NCBI RefSeq assembly: GCF_030247195.1
Contig: NC_080672.1
Location: 187,619,201 to 187,683,200, forward strand
Direction: 5' to 3'
Source of the DNA: Topomyia yanbarensis
Taxonomy: Eukaryota > Arthropoda > Insecta > Diptera > Culicidae
DNA: 64,000 bases
The notes under the pieces: generated by a model
What the model was told of the DNA's origin: nothing
Seen by the model: only the letters and a program-made list of their open reading frames with translations
The model's database searches: none
Position numbers and translations under genes: made by a program
Part shown: positions 1 to 11,297 of the stretch, in pieces
Layout of the letters: each line of letters begins with the position of its first letter
Position numbering within the stretch: position 1 is the stretch's first letter

Positions 1-1059
1 TAGCTTGTGTATTATTGGGAGTATAGTGCTGCATGTTACCATATGTGTTATATCGGTTAGTTTGTGCATTGGGACGTCGCCTATCAAAATCTCTAACACG
101 CGTATTGCCACGGTAATTTCGTGCGTTGTCAACACGATCGTAGTGTTGATGGTGCCGGAAATGCATGATTTGTGCATTTGGTACGCTGTGGCTTTCGTGC
201 TCCGAGTTCTCCAACACTTTTTGTGTGGCTATTTTTATTGAGGAAAAATTTCCTGCTTTAAGTATAGTACGTGTTTCATGGTTTTTTAAACCGTGAATTA
301 GAGCATTAACTCCAGCTTTTGTAGCCATTGAAGCTGCTACATCACCTGGAATTTGCCTTTCTATTTAAGTGTTTTGCAGTTGAAGCGTTAATTCTTCTAC
401 TTCATCACAAAATTTGTTGAGAGGTCCTCGCTGTTGTGAAATTTCAATTTAGCGAGAACTTCATCTGGGGTTTTGATTGATGCACAGCGGGCTTTTACAT
501 CCGCTATAAGTGCATCAATTGATACTAAGTTAACGTGTAGGCCAAGTCTTGCCTTATCCGTTAATCTAGTTCTAAGAAATTTCATTGCCATCGGCATATG
601 TTCTGCCGACGTCATTTCTTTTAGTAACTGAGCCGAGTCGCATTCCAACTCGTCAGCAGTTCCATCGTACTTTTGTACGATGGCTGTCGCAGTTTTAATA
701 TCAAAGTCAGGCATTTTTGGTTTACCTGCCGATAGCCGTCTGCAAAATATGGCTGTTTTAGCTAGAGTTTTTAAAGTAGTTTTCTTTAATATTTGTGTTG
801 TATCCAAGATCTCTAATGATGCTTGGTACCTTGTTTTTAAATTAAGAAACTTATCGCATTCGATGTTCCACTCTTCGTGCGATATCCGATGTTTTAATTT
901 ATTTAATTTGCTTTTGTATTCATTATAGAGATCGGAAATTTCTTCCTTTTTCTCTAGAATACCTTGTAGGGTTCTAGCCCTGCCCTTGCTCTTATTTAAA
1001 TTAGCTGTATCCTGCAAAGGAGCGAGTCTATTTCTCGTAACCTTTGCATGAACACGCAA
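1..1059 (-). pseudogene. gag: Ty3/gypsy gag, degenerate, runs off window start
   Basis: Minus-strand remnant of a retrotransposon capsid gene. The first 220 codons (1059-397) are open and carry a lysine-rich, probably coiled-coil N-terminus followed by a capsid-like stretch with FLRTRLTDKARLGL, which resembles insect Ty3/gypsy Gag. A frameshift near 405-420 ends this frame at 397. The neighbouring frame continues the protein, with one more in-frame stop near 367, through ATKAGVNALIHGL and an Arg/Asn-rich tail to base 1. No ATG lies at the 5' end; the open frame starts from TTG. The family assignment comes from recognising the Gag pattern and from the upstream primer site. Protease and pol would lie beyond the window. 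It is non-functional as it stands. Another gypsy-like lineage is possible. Confidence 0.75.
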
Positions 1060-1229
1060 AAAATGTGTTTAGAAAAATTTGAAACGTATGTTAACTTGTC
1101 TATAATTTTTGTTACCCTAACATTTGACTATTATAAAATTATTTTCTTTTGTGCGCTCACCTCGTCGATGAACGGCCTTGCCATTACTGCTGATGTTCTT
1201 GATGGTGTCGAGCATTTACTGGTGGTGTC

Positions 1230-1488
1230 GAATTTCAGTTGTTCCGCTCCTCTTCGTCGTCCAAGTGGTCTTCTAGGTACCCGCCTGCCGGCCTAAGACA
1301 GTGGGCTCGCCTGCAGTTGAGTGTATAGCTTTTGTTTGTTTTTTTCACTTATTGCACTTTTGTTGAATTTCAGTTGTTCCGCTCCTCTTCGTCGTCCAAG
1401 TGGCCTGCCGGCCTAAGACAGTGGGCTCGCCTGCAGTTGAGTGTATAGCTTTTGTTTGTTTTTTTTTTTCATTTATTGCACTTTTGTT
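1230..1488. repeat. Tandem direct duplication, about 130 bp x 2
   Basis: Positions 1230-1364 and 1365-1488 are near-identical adjacent copies, both starting GAATTTCAGTTGTTCC. The second lacks about 14 bp of the first and has a longer T run. The duplication lies between the small upstream ORF and gag, and the second copy covers the 3' end of the small ORF. Confidence 0.9.
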
Positions 1489-1759
1489 CATATCGGTTTG
1501 TTGACCGTAATTGAATTAAGCGATAAGATAAAGCTCGCTGCATTTCGCGCTCGGCGCGCAATCGTTCGTATTTTTTTGATAGTTTATAGATTTGATGCAC
1601 CACTACAGCTACACTGGCTATAACGCATCCGTATGCCAGGATGTTCAGTGCCGAAGCCGTTTCCTTCGCTGCAATGTTTGTATTTGCTGTTGCCGCGGTT
1701 ATCACATTTAGCACGTGCTCGTGCGTCACTACTGTGGGTTTTGTCTGATCGTTACCCAT
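1469..1759 (-). CDS. Small membrane protein ORF upstream of gag, candidate N-myristoylation
   Basis: A 96-residue ORF with an ATG start, lying between the primer-binding site and gag of the decayed gypsy element and in the same orientation. It begins MGNDQT, which fits the N-myristoylation pattern MGxxxS/T. One hydrophobic segment (about residues 42-57, ILAYGCVIASVAVVV) is followed by a basic, arginine-rich, probably helical tail. A short N-terminal region, one membrane span and a charged tail suggest a small membrane-anchored accessory protein. I recall similar short MGN-starting ORFs in some insect LTR retrotransposons but cannot name the family. The frame is intact although gag is broken, which may be chance in so short an ORF. 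Its last codons overlap the tandem duplication at 1365-1488. Function unknown. Confidence 0.5.
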   Translation of the reverse strand: MGNDQTKPTVVTHEHVLNVITAATANTNIAAKETASALNILAYGCVIASVAVVVHQIYKLSKKYERLRAEREMQRALSYRLIQLRSTNRYEQKCNK

Positions 1760-1812
1760 TTCACTTTCACTTGAATGTTTTATTATTTTTCAATACAAAT
1801 TTGCACTAGTCG

Positions 1813-1828
1813 CCTGATACGGTCGCCA
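1813..1828 (-). other. Primer-binding site of the gypsy element
   Basis: On the minus strand this reads TGGCGACCGTATCAGG, two bases after the apparent LTR end. TGGCGACCGT is the start expected of a site complementary to the 3' end of a tRNA, as in 412/mdg1-type elements, which I recall use tRNA-Arg. It sits between the LTR and the first ORF, as expected. Confidence 0.7.
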
Positions 1829-1830
1829 TT

Positions 1831-2200
1831 TGGTAGCTTTTTGCTACCTTTGGATTTTCGAAGCACTGAGTACTCTCTGAGTACAAGATAAGACTAAGAC
1901 TGAAGACTGCATTTTATTTATTCTCAAGGCTTATTTTATATGCGCTGGCATGTTGCGCGACATGTTTGTATTTTGGTTATTTTGGGCAAAGCCAATTGGA
2001 GAGAGACAGAAAGGCTACCTAGAATTGGTCGCTACTCGGGCAGAGGGTGTGTGCCCATAGATATCACTGGACGGAGGAAAAAACGCTTGTAAAGCAAAAG
2101 GTTCTATCAATAAACAATTGAATATATTTTGCTTTTGCTGGGTGCTTCTCGGAGTTCACGACACATGCGAACCATATGGACGGTTTCGCTAAGGCGTGTA
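1831..2200 (-). mobile_element. 5' LTR of the minus-strand gypsy element (outer limit uncertain)
   Basis: The inner end on the minus strand is GCTACCA, two bases before the primer-binding site. The LTR contains a TATA-like box (minus strand TATAAAA, 1934-1940) and AATAAA signals (minus strand, near 1914-1921), so promoter and polyadenylation signals are both visible. The inner end also carries a short inverted repeat, GGTAGC-(5 nt)-GCTACC. I could not fix the outer end or a target duplication because the 3' LTR lies outside the window; 2200 is a guess. Confidence 0.5.
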
Positions 2201-4122
2201 CCGAGCCGAGGTAGTTAATTTGAATGAGCTAGAGATGGATGATTAGATGTATTACATCTTCAATATAACATGTTCCATAACTCGAAAACTATTGAAGTTA
2301 AATATATGGTGTCTTCAGTTTCTATCTAAATTAATTCAGGAAATAAATTTCGAATATTACCTATAGGTGAATAATTCATTGAAAGCTATATTCCTGTAGA
2401 TGCGCAATGATAAAGGCAAGAACTTGTCCGAACAAACTATACTCCTAGAGTTAGCGGTTTAGACGCTATTAATTTTGAGCATAAAAACGACGTTTTAAAA
2501 CACTGTGCACTGGACTGATAGGGTATCAGAAATCATTACAGAGAAAATTCGGCTAATATCCTTATATTTAGCATAAAATCAACCATGCGCGATCATTCAT
2601 TTATTACCTTTTTAGAATGATTTTAACACTTCCCTCCTCGCTCGTACTGTTTTGTCTCATGATAGGTTCATTGCATCAAACCATCTTTCTCTCAAACTTT
2701 GTAATTATTTTAAGACGAAGAACATTTGCTTACGAGCAGAGTTAAAAATAACGAAGAAATTCTATGACGGCTGAAAATGAACCTGATGCGACTCGTGATG
2801 AATAAAAAAACCATTCAAAAGCAGTGATGGTAATTGATGAAAATATTGTTGATCTAAAATGATGCATATCAACGTTGAATGTTGTATATTGAACCAGGAC
2901 AATCCTTGCTTATCAGGTCATCCTATTTGTAGTAGGCGATAAAATCCAAATACATAACGCGCCAAATAGAACTTTTCATTCGTCAATAAATGCTGTACTA
3001 CCTGTTGTCAGAGGCAACTCAGCATTGAGTGAAGATCGGTCCAATGTGGATATTTTCTCATCGCAATCGATAACTTTCGATGCTTGATGAATGAATCAAA
3101 TAGCATTCGTTGCAATTTTTTTGGGTTGAAAATGATCAATTTTCATTCATGAACTATTGTAACGGCATTTAATTAGCAATTAGCGACAAATTCAATTTTG
3201 ACATAAGTATTCCTTCCACCAAGGAGATGGTCATGGGATGGTGTTTGTGCATGTTGGGGATGGTGAGGGGTACCTGAGACGCGAAGGGGAGATAGGGGGT
3301 GTACTGAAGAACTTTTTTTTAACAAAAACTATTATTTGCCATGCGTATTTCTTCCACCCAGAAGGTAGACATGATTGATGGTTTCGGAACCTGAAGGAGA
3401 GAGAGGCTTTCTGAATCAATATCTATTAATTGCCATAAAAATCTGAAATTTTCTTGCATTAAGGTTTACCAGCACATAAAGGAAATGGCAAGAATTTATT
3501 TGATAGAGAATTTATAAGCGAATGACACTACAATACTGATGAATTGCATGAAATCGTCCAAAATAAAATTAAGTTGAAAATTATATTGAAAATAACATTA
3601 GCGATCGCTTCATTAGAAGTAGAATCAACATTGCTGTATAATAGACGAACAGCTCTGCCCTAAAATAGCCACTAAATCTTGCGCTTACGGGAGCATACGC
3701 AAGTGCTGAAAGAATGCAACACTGTTATATAGGACGAATTCACGATGACACATAAAAGGAACCAATCGAATGTGGCGTGGTCGGCGATCTTCGTCAAATT
3801 TTTCCCGTTATCCCACACCTACTGATAAAATCAATTCTTGCTTAAGAGGGTGGGTATTTTGCTGAAAAAAATATCGTACTCAAAAAACATCGCACTCAAA
3901 AATTTTTTTTTGGCTGTACCCTCCGGCAACGGCGCGGTATTTTGTATTTTCTACCTTCAGAAAATCTAGCGAAACCTTCTTTCAGCACCAGCGGCTGCTC
4001 ATACGCGCGAGTGCCGGAGAGTTAAAGCAATATTTTACGAAATATTCACTGCAAAATATTGAAAACTGAGTTACAAATAATCTTCAGGGGAACCCTAAAA
4101 AATGCGATAAACGCCATAACAT
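2201..4122. other. AT-rich DNA without recognisable genes
   Basis: No coding, RNA or clear transposon signature seen. Short ORFs here have no recognisable domains. A short stretch at about 3955-4030 (AGAAAATCTAGCGAAA and following) is weakly similar to 40455-40520, so part of it is probably an old dispersed repeat. Confidence 0.5.
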
Positions 4123-4123
4123 A

Positions 4124-4363
4124 CACACTGAAATTTTTCTGCCGAATCTCAGCTTTTTTTGCATCTTTTGCCGAAATCTCAACAGCTGAGATTCAGCAAA
4201 CATTATTTTTTGCTGAGATCTCAGTAAAAGTGACGTTTGAGTGCTGAGACTCGGAAAATATTTCACCGAAAATCAGCAAGCTAATTTGACTTTACTGAGA
4301 TATCAGTTTCTAAATTTGCTGACTACACAGCTGTTGAGAAATTACCGAGCCGATTTGAGTGTG
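4124..4363. mobile_element. MITE-like 240-bp element, CACACT termini, TA target
   Basis: The ends are CACACTGAAAT and, inverted, CACACTCAAAT, each flanked by TA (4122-4123 and 4364-4365), consistent with a TA-target non-autonomous element. The interior is built of repeated palindromic CTGAGATCTCAG-like motifs and can fold extensively. No coding capacity. Confidence 0.6.
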
Positions 4364-4610
4364 TAAAATATGCTGAACCAAATTATTTGAAATTTTGCAC
4401 AGTTCTTCTCCGCATCATTACATTAATAAAAACCACTACTTTTTTTAAAATAACAAGATAGATGATTTTTTTAATGAAAATTTTCAGTTTCACAATGCTA
4501 CGAAAAATTAACAAGAAAAAATAAAAGCTTCGATCAATACGTGCGGATGTGTAGAAGGACTGTGCAAACCTTGGAAACGTTTGGTCCAATATATTTTACG
4601 ATATGATGTA
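4364..4610. other. Spacer between two TIR elements
   Basis: AT-rich; nothing recognised apart from the flanking TA dinucleotides that bound the neighbouring elements. Confidence 0.4.
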
Positions 4611-5944
4611 GGAGAATTGTGGGAAAAACCGACACTGTGGGTAAAACCGACACCCCACAACTTTTCCTAGAAATCAAATTTTTATTCATTTCATAATGAC
4701 ACTTTACTATTAGTACGTTTATGTAGAGCATTTGAAGAAAAAATGGATTTACGTTTGTACGCCGAATGTCATAAAAATAAACAAAACATACGACAGCAGC
4801 GTTCATACTCGTCTGAATGTTAAATTTTGTTGGTAGATTTTAAGATTTTAACCGAACAAAAGCTTTTCAAATCACCACATTTTTCAGTACCTATTATTAT
4901 CGGCCTTTCCTATGGTGCATTGAAAACGAGTTTGAAAAATTTAATGTTTTTAATTGCTTTTATAAAAAAATGTGCGCTGTTGGGGTAAAACCGACACCCT
5001 ATAGTTAGGGTAAAACCGACACACTGTTAAGATGGTTGTGTATACTTGCGATTCGTTACAAAATGCTGGGGATCTTTGTGACACTTCAATTAGATATTAG
5101 CACACTATAGTAATACCAGATATACACAGAAATACTTTTATTGTTTATTTCTTGTAAATCTCTTTAAAAATCAAAAATTGGAATTTTTGTTTATCTGGTT
5201 CTATCGAAGCTTTTGCTATTTCTGCAAAAAGCTCATCAAACCGAATTTCTAGTGTTCTCTTGGTTTGTCATAGACGAACCTTATCACAATGAGATAATGA
5301 TCTTATGTATACCCCAGTAGATCGTTTATGATCAGACTCCGGAAAAATTGAAGTCTGAAAAAGATAGTTTTACACACACACTTCTGTATCACTTATAAGC
5401 GAATGAATCTGATTAGCAGAACGAAGAACGCTTGCAAATCTTCTCTTACAAAATAAAATGACACTGAAGGTTGCAATGATGTGCGTAAGGATTACTTGGA
5501 AATACTCATATCAAGAAATAATCCTATAGAATAAAATATTCTTATTTATAGCACTACGCTTTCGAACTTTCTTCTCCTCACAACATCATGAAGCTATAAA
5601 AAGCACATAATACATACTCACACTTTATTAATCACGCATATATCTCATTTTTAAAAAAGATAAAGATTACAATAAAGTGGAGGGAAAATAAATTAAAGGG
5701 GGTGTCGATCTTACCCCTATGGGGTGTCGGTTTTACCCGCAGTGACTACAAAACGTTATTTTGTTTTCCAAGTTTTACAACCAATAATTTTTAATGAAAT
5801 TAATTTTTTGAAGCGCTGAAAAAATTAAACCTTGTTAAGAATTTTCTGAAGAAGAATTCTACATAAAAATTATAATTTTATTGGTTTTGTAGCAACTTAG
5901 AAAAAATGTTAAGCTTAAGGTGTCGGTTTTAACCATAAATCCCC
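4611..5944. mobile_element. TIR element with reiterated GGGTAAAACCGACACC motifs
   Basis: The element is bounded by TA (4609-4610, 5945-5946). The left end reads GGAGAATTGTGGGAAAAACC and the right end, inverted, GGGGATTTATGGTTAAAACC; both lead into CGACAC. The motif GGGTAAAACCGACACC or a close variant occurs forward at 4621, 4638, 4983 and 5008, and inverted at 5701, 5722 and 5919. There are therefore seven inward-facing copies grouped at the two ends. The interior has no recognisable transposase, so this is a non-autonomous element of about 1.3 kb. The superfamily is not identified; a TA target would suit Tc1/mariner-like or related transposases. Confidence 0.65.
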
Positions 5945-5946
5945 TA

Positions 5947-7121
5947 CTCCACAAAACATGTTTTCAACGAGACGCCTCCGGATACTCGCTGTAGCTGGCT
6001 CAATTTTCAACATTTTGCTATGATATTTGAAGAAATATAGTTCGATTGTGCAATGATTATATGGAAAGTGAATGTATATACTAATACTCTCGGTGTCACC
6101 AAAGGAATTTTTTGCAATGTACCATTTTTCCGAATTAACCTTACCCACGCCCCCACCAACACTCCTTTATGTCTTCGTATCATTGGAAATATGTTTCGAA
6201 AACAGAACATTCCATTAATATGTCCATTCCTTTATTGAATGATTCCTATAGTCACTATCGCTGGTCAATTCGCCAAGCAAATGTTGGATATATTAATTGG
6301 GAAATTGTTAATCGATGCAACAACAAATTGCACCACATTTCGACATGATTTTGTAAATAATATAATCAGTTGAAGAATTAATCGATTGCGTATATTGGCT
6401 TCAGTTTCATACACTACTGCATCCAAAATAAAATCGATGGACATATGGTTACCCATATAAATCTATGAATTATCCTGTTGAGTTATTTAATTCAGTCGAT
6501 TCACCAGGCTTACCACCGCATGTGTTGCAATTGAAACTTTGTATGCCTCTTGTTTTAGTTCTCGAGCAACATCGATCCACCACGACAATTTCATTTAAGC
6601 GACCATAATAACTAGAAAATATAAAGAAGCAGATGAACTGCTATCACGTCCACGAATTCGAATGATACCAACGGATTGCAAACGATTGTGTCCAGGAAAA
6701 CTGACCAATTTGAATAATTGTGCTCAAGATGCTCAAACCAAGAACATTGTCTATCCGCGAGAATTACAATAAGTTTCTTCTTTGTAATAAAATTATTTGT
6801 TAATTTTTATACATTTACACTATTTCGTTTAGTTAGTCCTGATGGGTGTAGCGAAGCGCACCAGGTTACAACTAGTATGAAATAAAAAAATAAATTCGTA
6901 CGTAAGTCGCTGGAGAAAGTAATTTTAAATGTACTGTAAAAATGTCAGAACAACCAAAAATCTTTTGTTCGAGTTACATTTCGGGCCAGCTCAAAAAAAC
7001 AGAGTTATAGAAAATCGTGGTTCAAGTTTTCAGTACGCTCAGGGTGTACACAAGAGGCGTTGCGGAAGAAAAGAGCCATGTTGTTTAGTGGATGTGAGCA
7101 CATTTTTCTGATTGGTACAGG
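5947..7121. other. AT-rich DNA without recognisable genes
   Basis: Short ORFs on both strands show no domain I recognise. No RNA gene or transposon end was found up to the TA at 7122. Confidence 0.4.
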
Positions 7122-7123
7122 TA

Positions 7124-9166
7124 TACCTCGATAGTACGTACACCTTCGCTTCGTTTAGCGTACGTACTATCGAATCACAAAAATAAAATTCAAAATATTA
7201 CTATTTATGTTTAATATTGAATGAAACTTTACACAAATAATATTTATCACTAAATTCATCACCCCATTAGTGATAAACTGACCTATCACCAAATAATAAA
7301 TCTTAGAATGTTAGGGTTTCCATCAACCAGGATGGTTGAAAATGGAGAGTAAAAACATTTCCTTGATCTCGTACAGTTCCTTTGAATTTGGTAGCATTGT
7401 CTTGAGCAATTCCCCAAATTTATTAGAATTTTTGCAGGATTTTATTGATTTTTGTAGAACTTCTTTAAAGTTCTAGAACTATCCTGAATTTCTGAAATTC
7501 ATGAGATTTGCTAGAAATTCATAGAAAATCCCTGAAGATTTTCATTTATTTATGATCTTCCTAAACCAGAAGGATTTGTTTTTTATATATTTTATTCGTG
7601 TAATGATAACAGTATAGATTATCAAACTATAGGAACAAACTTAAATTTGCTGGGTTAAAAAAGCAGAATTTCCTGTTTTGTGCAATAACAATTCTTCTCG
7701 TATACATACGGGATTTCAGATTGGTTTTTTATTCCTTTCAATTTTGGTCGTTAATAAACTTCAAAAACCCCGAAAACAGATTTTTGAATATATATATTTT
7801 CAAAGTTGATATGATTAAAAATTAAAAATATACCCGCATATGAGCTATAAGGCATATAAACCATAGTTTTTGACTACACAAGATAGGTCTTGATGAGCTA
7901 GGGCATATTTCTTGAGCCACTCCAATATGGTGGATACATTTTTTTACCACACTCACAAGAACCCCAATCGAGGTATTGAGAAGACGCTCATTTAAATGCG
8001 TTTTTTCAGCTCTATGAGTACTACCAACCTCCATCGAAGTCGTTAGCCTTGCGAATCTCGCCCATTTCAATCTAAACATTGTATCTTCTAGAATGTGTGG
8101 GACTCAGCACTCAAATTTTAAGTGCATGATGCTCGCTCTAAATTTTAACCTTCAAAACTGCCAAAAATCTTCTTTGATGTTCGAAGAATGTCTCAAAATT
8201 TTACAATTTTGCTTAAAGTTAGTAAGTCTTCTCAGAAGCTTGTGGGACATGCCATACCTAAAGCTTGAAGAGATTTTTTGATATTCGTCACTTTCTAATT
8301 CTGTGAGTTTTTCTCGAAACACATTGTTGAAATTAATTGTGAGTTCCATAAAATGCACTTGGAATTTTTTTAAGTTTGATAGAATTTTATAAAATTTCCA
8401 GACGACCCTTAATGTTTAAAAGATTTTCCATAATTTTTTAGAATATTCTTGAAACTTCGTAAATTTTCCAGAGATCCTTAAGATTTTACTTAATATCGTA
8501 GGATTTTCTTGAGTTCAGTAAAGCTTGACTGAATCACCGCGGTGCACCGATAGACGTTAAAAAAATCTACTTAAACTGTTATAATCTTTCTAAATGCTCA
8601 GTTCGCAGAATTTCCCGAGGTTGGTAAAATATGTGTGAAAGAAAACTCTGTTTTCTGGAGAAATTGTTAGTATAAAAAGTCTCTAAAGTATTTCCCAAAT
8701 TCCATGCGGCCTTCGAAGATCTCCTTAAAGTACATTGAGATACTCTGAAGTTTGACAAAACCAGACTATAACTAATCTAAGTCGTACAAATTATCTGATG
8801 TATTAGGGATCTCTTTGTAAGTTGGCAATCTCTCATATAAAAGACTTCCCTGAAACTGGTAGGGCATCCCTAAAGCTTGACGGATTTTTTTATACTTGTT
8901 AGATTTCCACGAATCTATGACTTACTTCAAGTTTGAAATACTTTGCTAGACTTCACAAAACTACTCTGAGTAACACACAACTTCTCTAAAGTATGCAGAA
9001 ACCCATAGAACTTTCACAAAATTTATTCTATTTTGTTGAAGTTTACAAAATCAAACAAAAAAATGTTTAATGGTAGGTGTACGTACTATCGAGGCAAAAT
9101 GTACGTACTATCGAGGGTACGTATTATCGAGGGTACGTACTAACGAGGGTACGTACTATCGAGGTA
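7124..9166. mobile_element. 2-kb TIR element with TACCTCGATAGTACGTAC ends
   Basis: Both ends carry an 18-bp inverted repeat, TACCTCGATAGTACGTAC, flanked by TA (7122-7123, 9167-9168). The right end repeats the motif GTACGTACTATCGAGG about five times in tandem (9067-9166) with small variations. The left end has a second, inverted partial copy at about 7160-7175. The interior is AT-rich with many short oligo-A/T-rich variants and no recognisable transposase, so the element is probably non-autonomous. The superfamily is unassigned; a TA target favours a Tc1/mariner/pogo-like mobiliser. Confidence 0.7.
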
Positions 9167-9889
9167 TATCTGTACGACCAAAAGCATGGACCTAGGCAGC
9201 TACAGCCGATGGTAGGGAATCCGAACGTGAAAGATTGATGAGTGAGTTCCCCCATATCACTAGAGCTCTCGGTCATGTCGCCATAGAACGTGTTTTAGCT
9301 ATGAAAGATAATGCAAAATTGGAAAGATGATGAAAAGCTAGAAAACGATCGTTAGAAGAAAATTTGAAACAACGTCGATGCACTTTGGATTTTGCGTACT
9401 GTTGAATTAACAACGACAACCACATGACCTGTTATAAAGCGTGTACGGAATCAAATTGCATCACAAGAAAATATTTGTCAAAATTCGCCCATTTAATGTT
9501 GTCAATGTTTGTCAAAATTCACCCATTTGAAAATTTCTGGAAATAAAATAAAACATATCAAACTTTTACCTTGTTCGCTTTATTCAATTTCATAGCCAAA
9601 TGCACGAATCCTTCTCTTAACACTGCTCATAAACTTTTATACTACGTTTGGGCCAATTTGTTTTTGAGTGAAACTCTATGTTTACGTCTTTTCTGCTTCC
9701 GATTTAAATTCCATATGATCCTTGCGGAATGCTTGTTTCATAAGGGCCCAGTATTTTTCGATTGGTCGCAATTTCGGTATGAAGACTGGAAGACTGGCAG
9801 ATTGGAGGATCGAAGACTGGAAGACTGTAAGACTGGAAGACTTGAAGACTGTTGTTCGTTTGTTCCTCTCAAAACTGATAAATTTTATG
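9167..9889. other. Spacer with a short GAAGACTG tandem array
   Basis: No gene recognised. Between about 9778 and 9850 a degenerate array of GAAGACTG/GAAGACTT 8-10-mers occurs (about eight copies). It creates artificial Lys/Thr/Leu/Glu-Asp repeats in translation. Confidence 0.6.
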
Positions 9890-10402
9890 AAACAGTTGAC
9901 AAACTTTTCTAAAATCTATTTTATGTCTGATGGAGCAGCAGCACAATACAAAGATAAGACCAACTTTGCAAGCTTGTGTAGATTCCAGTCAAAGTTTGAG
10001 TTAAGCGCAGAATGGCATTTTTTGCTGCATCCCATGGAAAAGGACCCTGTGATGCTGTTGGTGGCACTCTCAAGCGAATGGCAAAAAAGAGCCAGTCATG
10101 CTCGCGACTATGGAAATACCATAACAAGTCCACGAGAGTTATATAACTGGGCAGTTAAACAAACTGATAAAAATATCACAAAATTTATTTTCTGCTACAT
10201 ATTCACTGAACAATACAACAAAATGTCAGAAGAACTCTAAGAGCTGTATAATAACACCAAAACAATATCTGGAACTCAAAAATTCCACAGTTTTGTGCCT
10301 ATTCCTGGGGGCAAAGTAGAGACGAAAAGGTGTTCTAATTCAGAAGATGAACCAAAAATATTTTCCATGTATGCAATGAAGATAATTTTAAGACAAATGT
10401 AA
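9890..10402 (+). pseudogene. Broken member of an unnamed multicopy invertebrate gene family (SDGAAAQYK motif)
   Basis: Conceptual translation gives SDGAAAQYKDKTNFASLC, then EWHF, then (after a frame change near 10020) SHGKGPCDAVGGTLKRMA, then (after a second change near 10087) RASHARDYGNTITSPRELYNWA. It continues past a stop at 10238-10240 to KFHSFVPIP and ends near 10402. I recognise this arrangement (D-G-A-Q-K, E-W-H-F, H-G-K-G-P-D-G-G-T-K-R) from uncharacterised proteins present in many copies in insects and cnidarians. Their spread suggests a transposon-linked family; a DDE-type nuclease fold is my speculation. At least two frameshifts and one stop make this copy a pseudogene. The N-terminal part is absent or masked by the GAAGACTG array just upstream. 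A database search with the individual segments would settle the identity. Confidence 0.55.
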
Positions 10403-10762
10403 TATATAAAAATAAGTAAATAATTATGTAAAATCCAATACATAATGTAGTGGTGGTTATTTATTTCTCTGATTCTTCCTTAGCACTAAACAATTAAATA
10501 AAAAAGTAATAATGGAATATTTATTTAACGACATAAACTTTTTAAGGGGTATAAAAATAAATTGATAATTGGCGGAGTTATGGTTTTTTTCCCCGAAATC
10601 CTTTTTTATTTAAGAGGTTTGCGGTGATCACGATTGGAGACCAATAGATAATCTAAAATCCCAAAACTCAAAAAATTGCATTAGTACCTTAACCTTAGTT
10701 GAATAAACGATACCTTAACGATTAACTGAATAAATAATAATTTCTTTCTGCATTTGAGAACG
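10403..10762. other. AT-rich spacer
   Basis: Nothing recognised. It separates the pseudogene from the dispersed repeat that starts with a TTTACATTTCTTATAAAAG hairpin. Confidence 0.4.
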
Positions 10763-11125
10763 TTTTACATTTCTTATAAAAGAAATGTATAAAATTCGCT
10801 CAAACTTTCAAGATTTTTTCCGAGGCCCGGAGGGCCGAGTCTTATATACCAATCGACTCAGCTCGACGATTTGGGACAATGTCTGTGTGTGTGTATGTAA
10901 AACAAATTCTCATTCGTGTTTCGCAGCAATGGCCGAACCGATCTTATCCAAACCAATTTTAAATGAAAGAACTAAAAAACAGTAAGAACGCTATTAATTT
11001 GTTTTTGATTCTGATGGTTAGTTTCCAAGATAAGAATGTTTGAATGCGTAAAAATGGCGTTTTTGCAGTTTTTTTGAATTATCTGCCAAAATTGACAATA
11101 TAGATTAACAATTCATATGTTTTTA
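10763..11125 (+). repeat. Short copy of the hairpin-ended dispersed repeat
   Basis: It starts with a near-palindrome (ACATTTCTT-ATAA-AAGAAATGT). It then holds the mosquito repeat core GAGGCCCGGAGGGCCGAGTC, a TG-rich stretch and a conserved tail that stops at about 11125. The same 5' end begins the 4-kb copies at 20824 and, inverted, at 44616, so this is a truncated copy of that family. Confidence 0.8.
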
Positions 11126-11297
11126 GTCTAAACGACGTAATAGATGGAGACAAGAAGAAAGAGAAGAGTCGAGTTAAATTAAAGCTCATAGGTCGAGCCA
11201 CTCCATGAACCAAGTAAGGCTCCGAGATAGGGCAGAAGAAAGAGATGTGACGAAAGCACAACGATCCCCCCACGAAGTAATACGATGACGTAGTTAC

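Noticed and set aside
9571..9912. 113-codon ORF with Leu-Glu-Asp repeats
   Set aside because: The repeats are translations of a GAAGACTG nucleotide array; the upstream part has no known domain.
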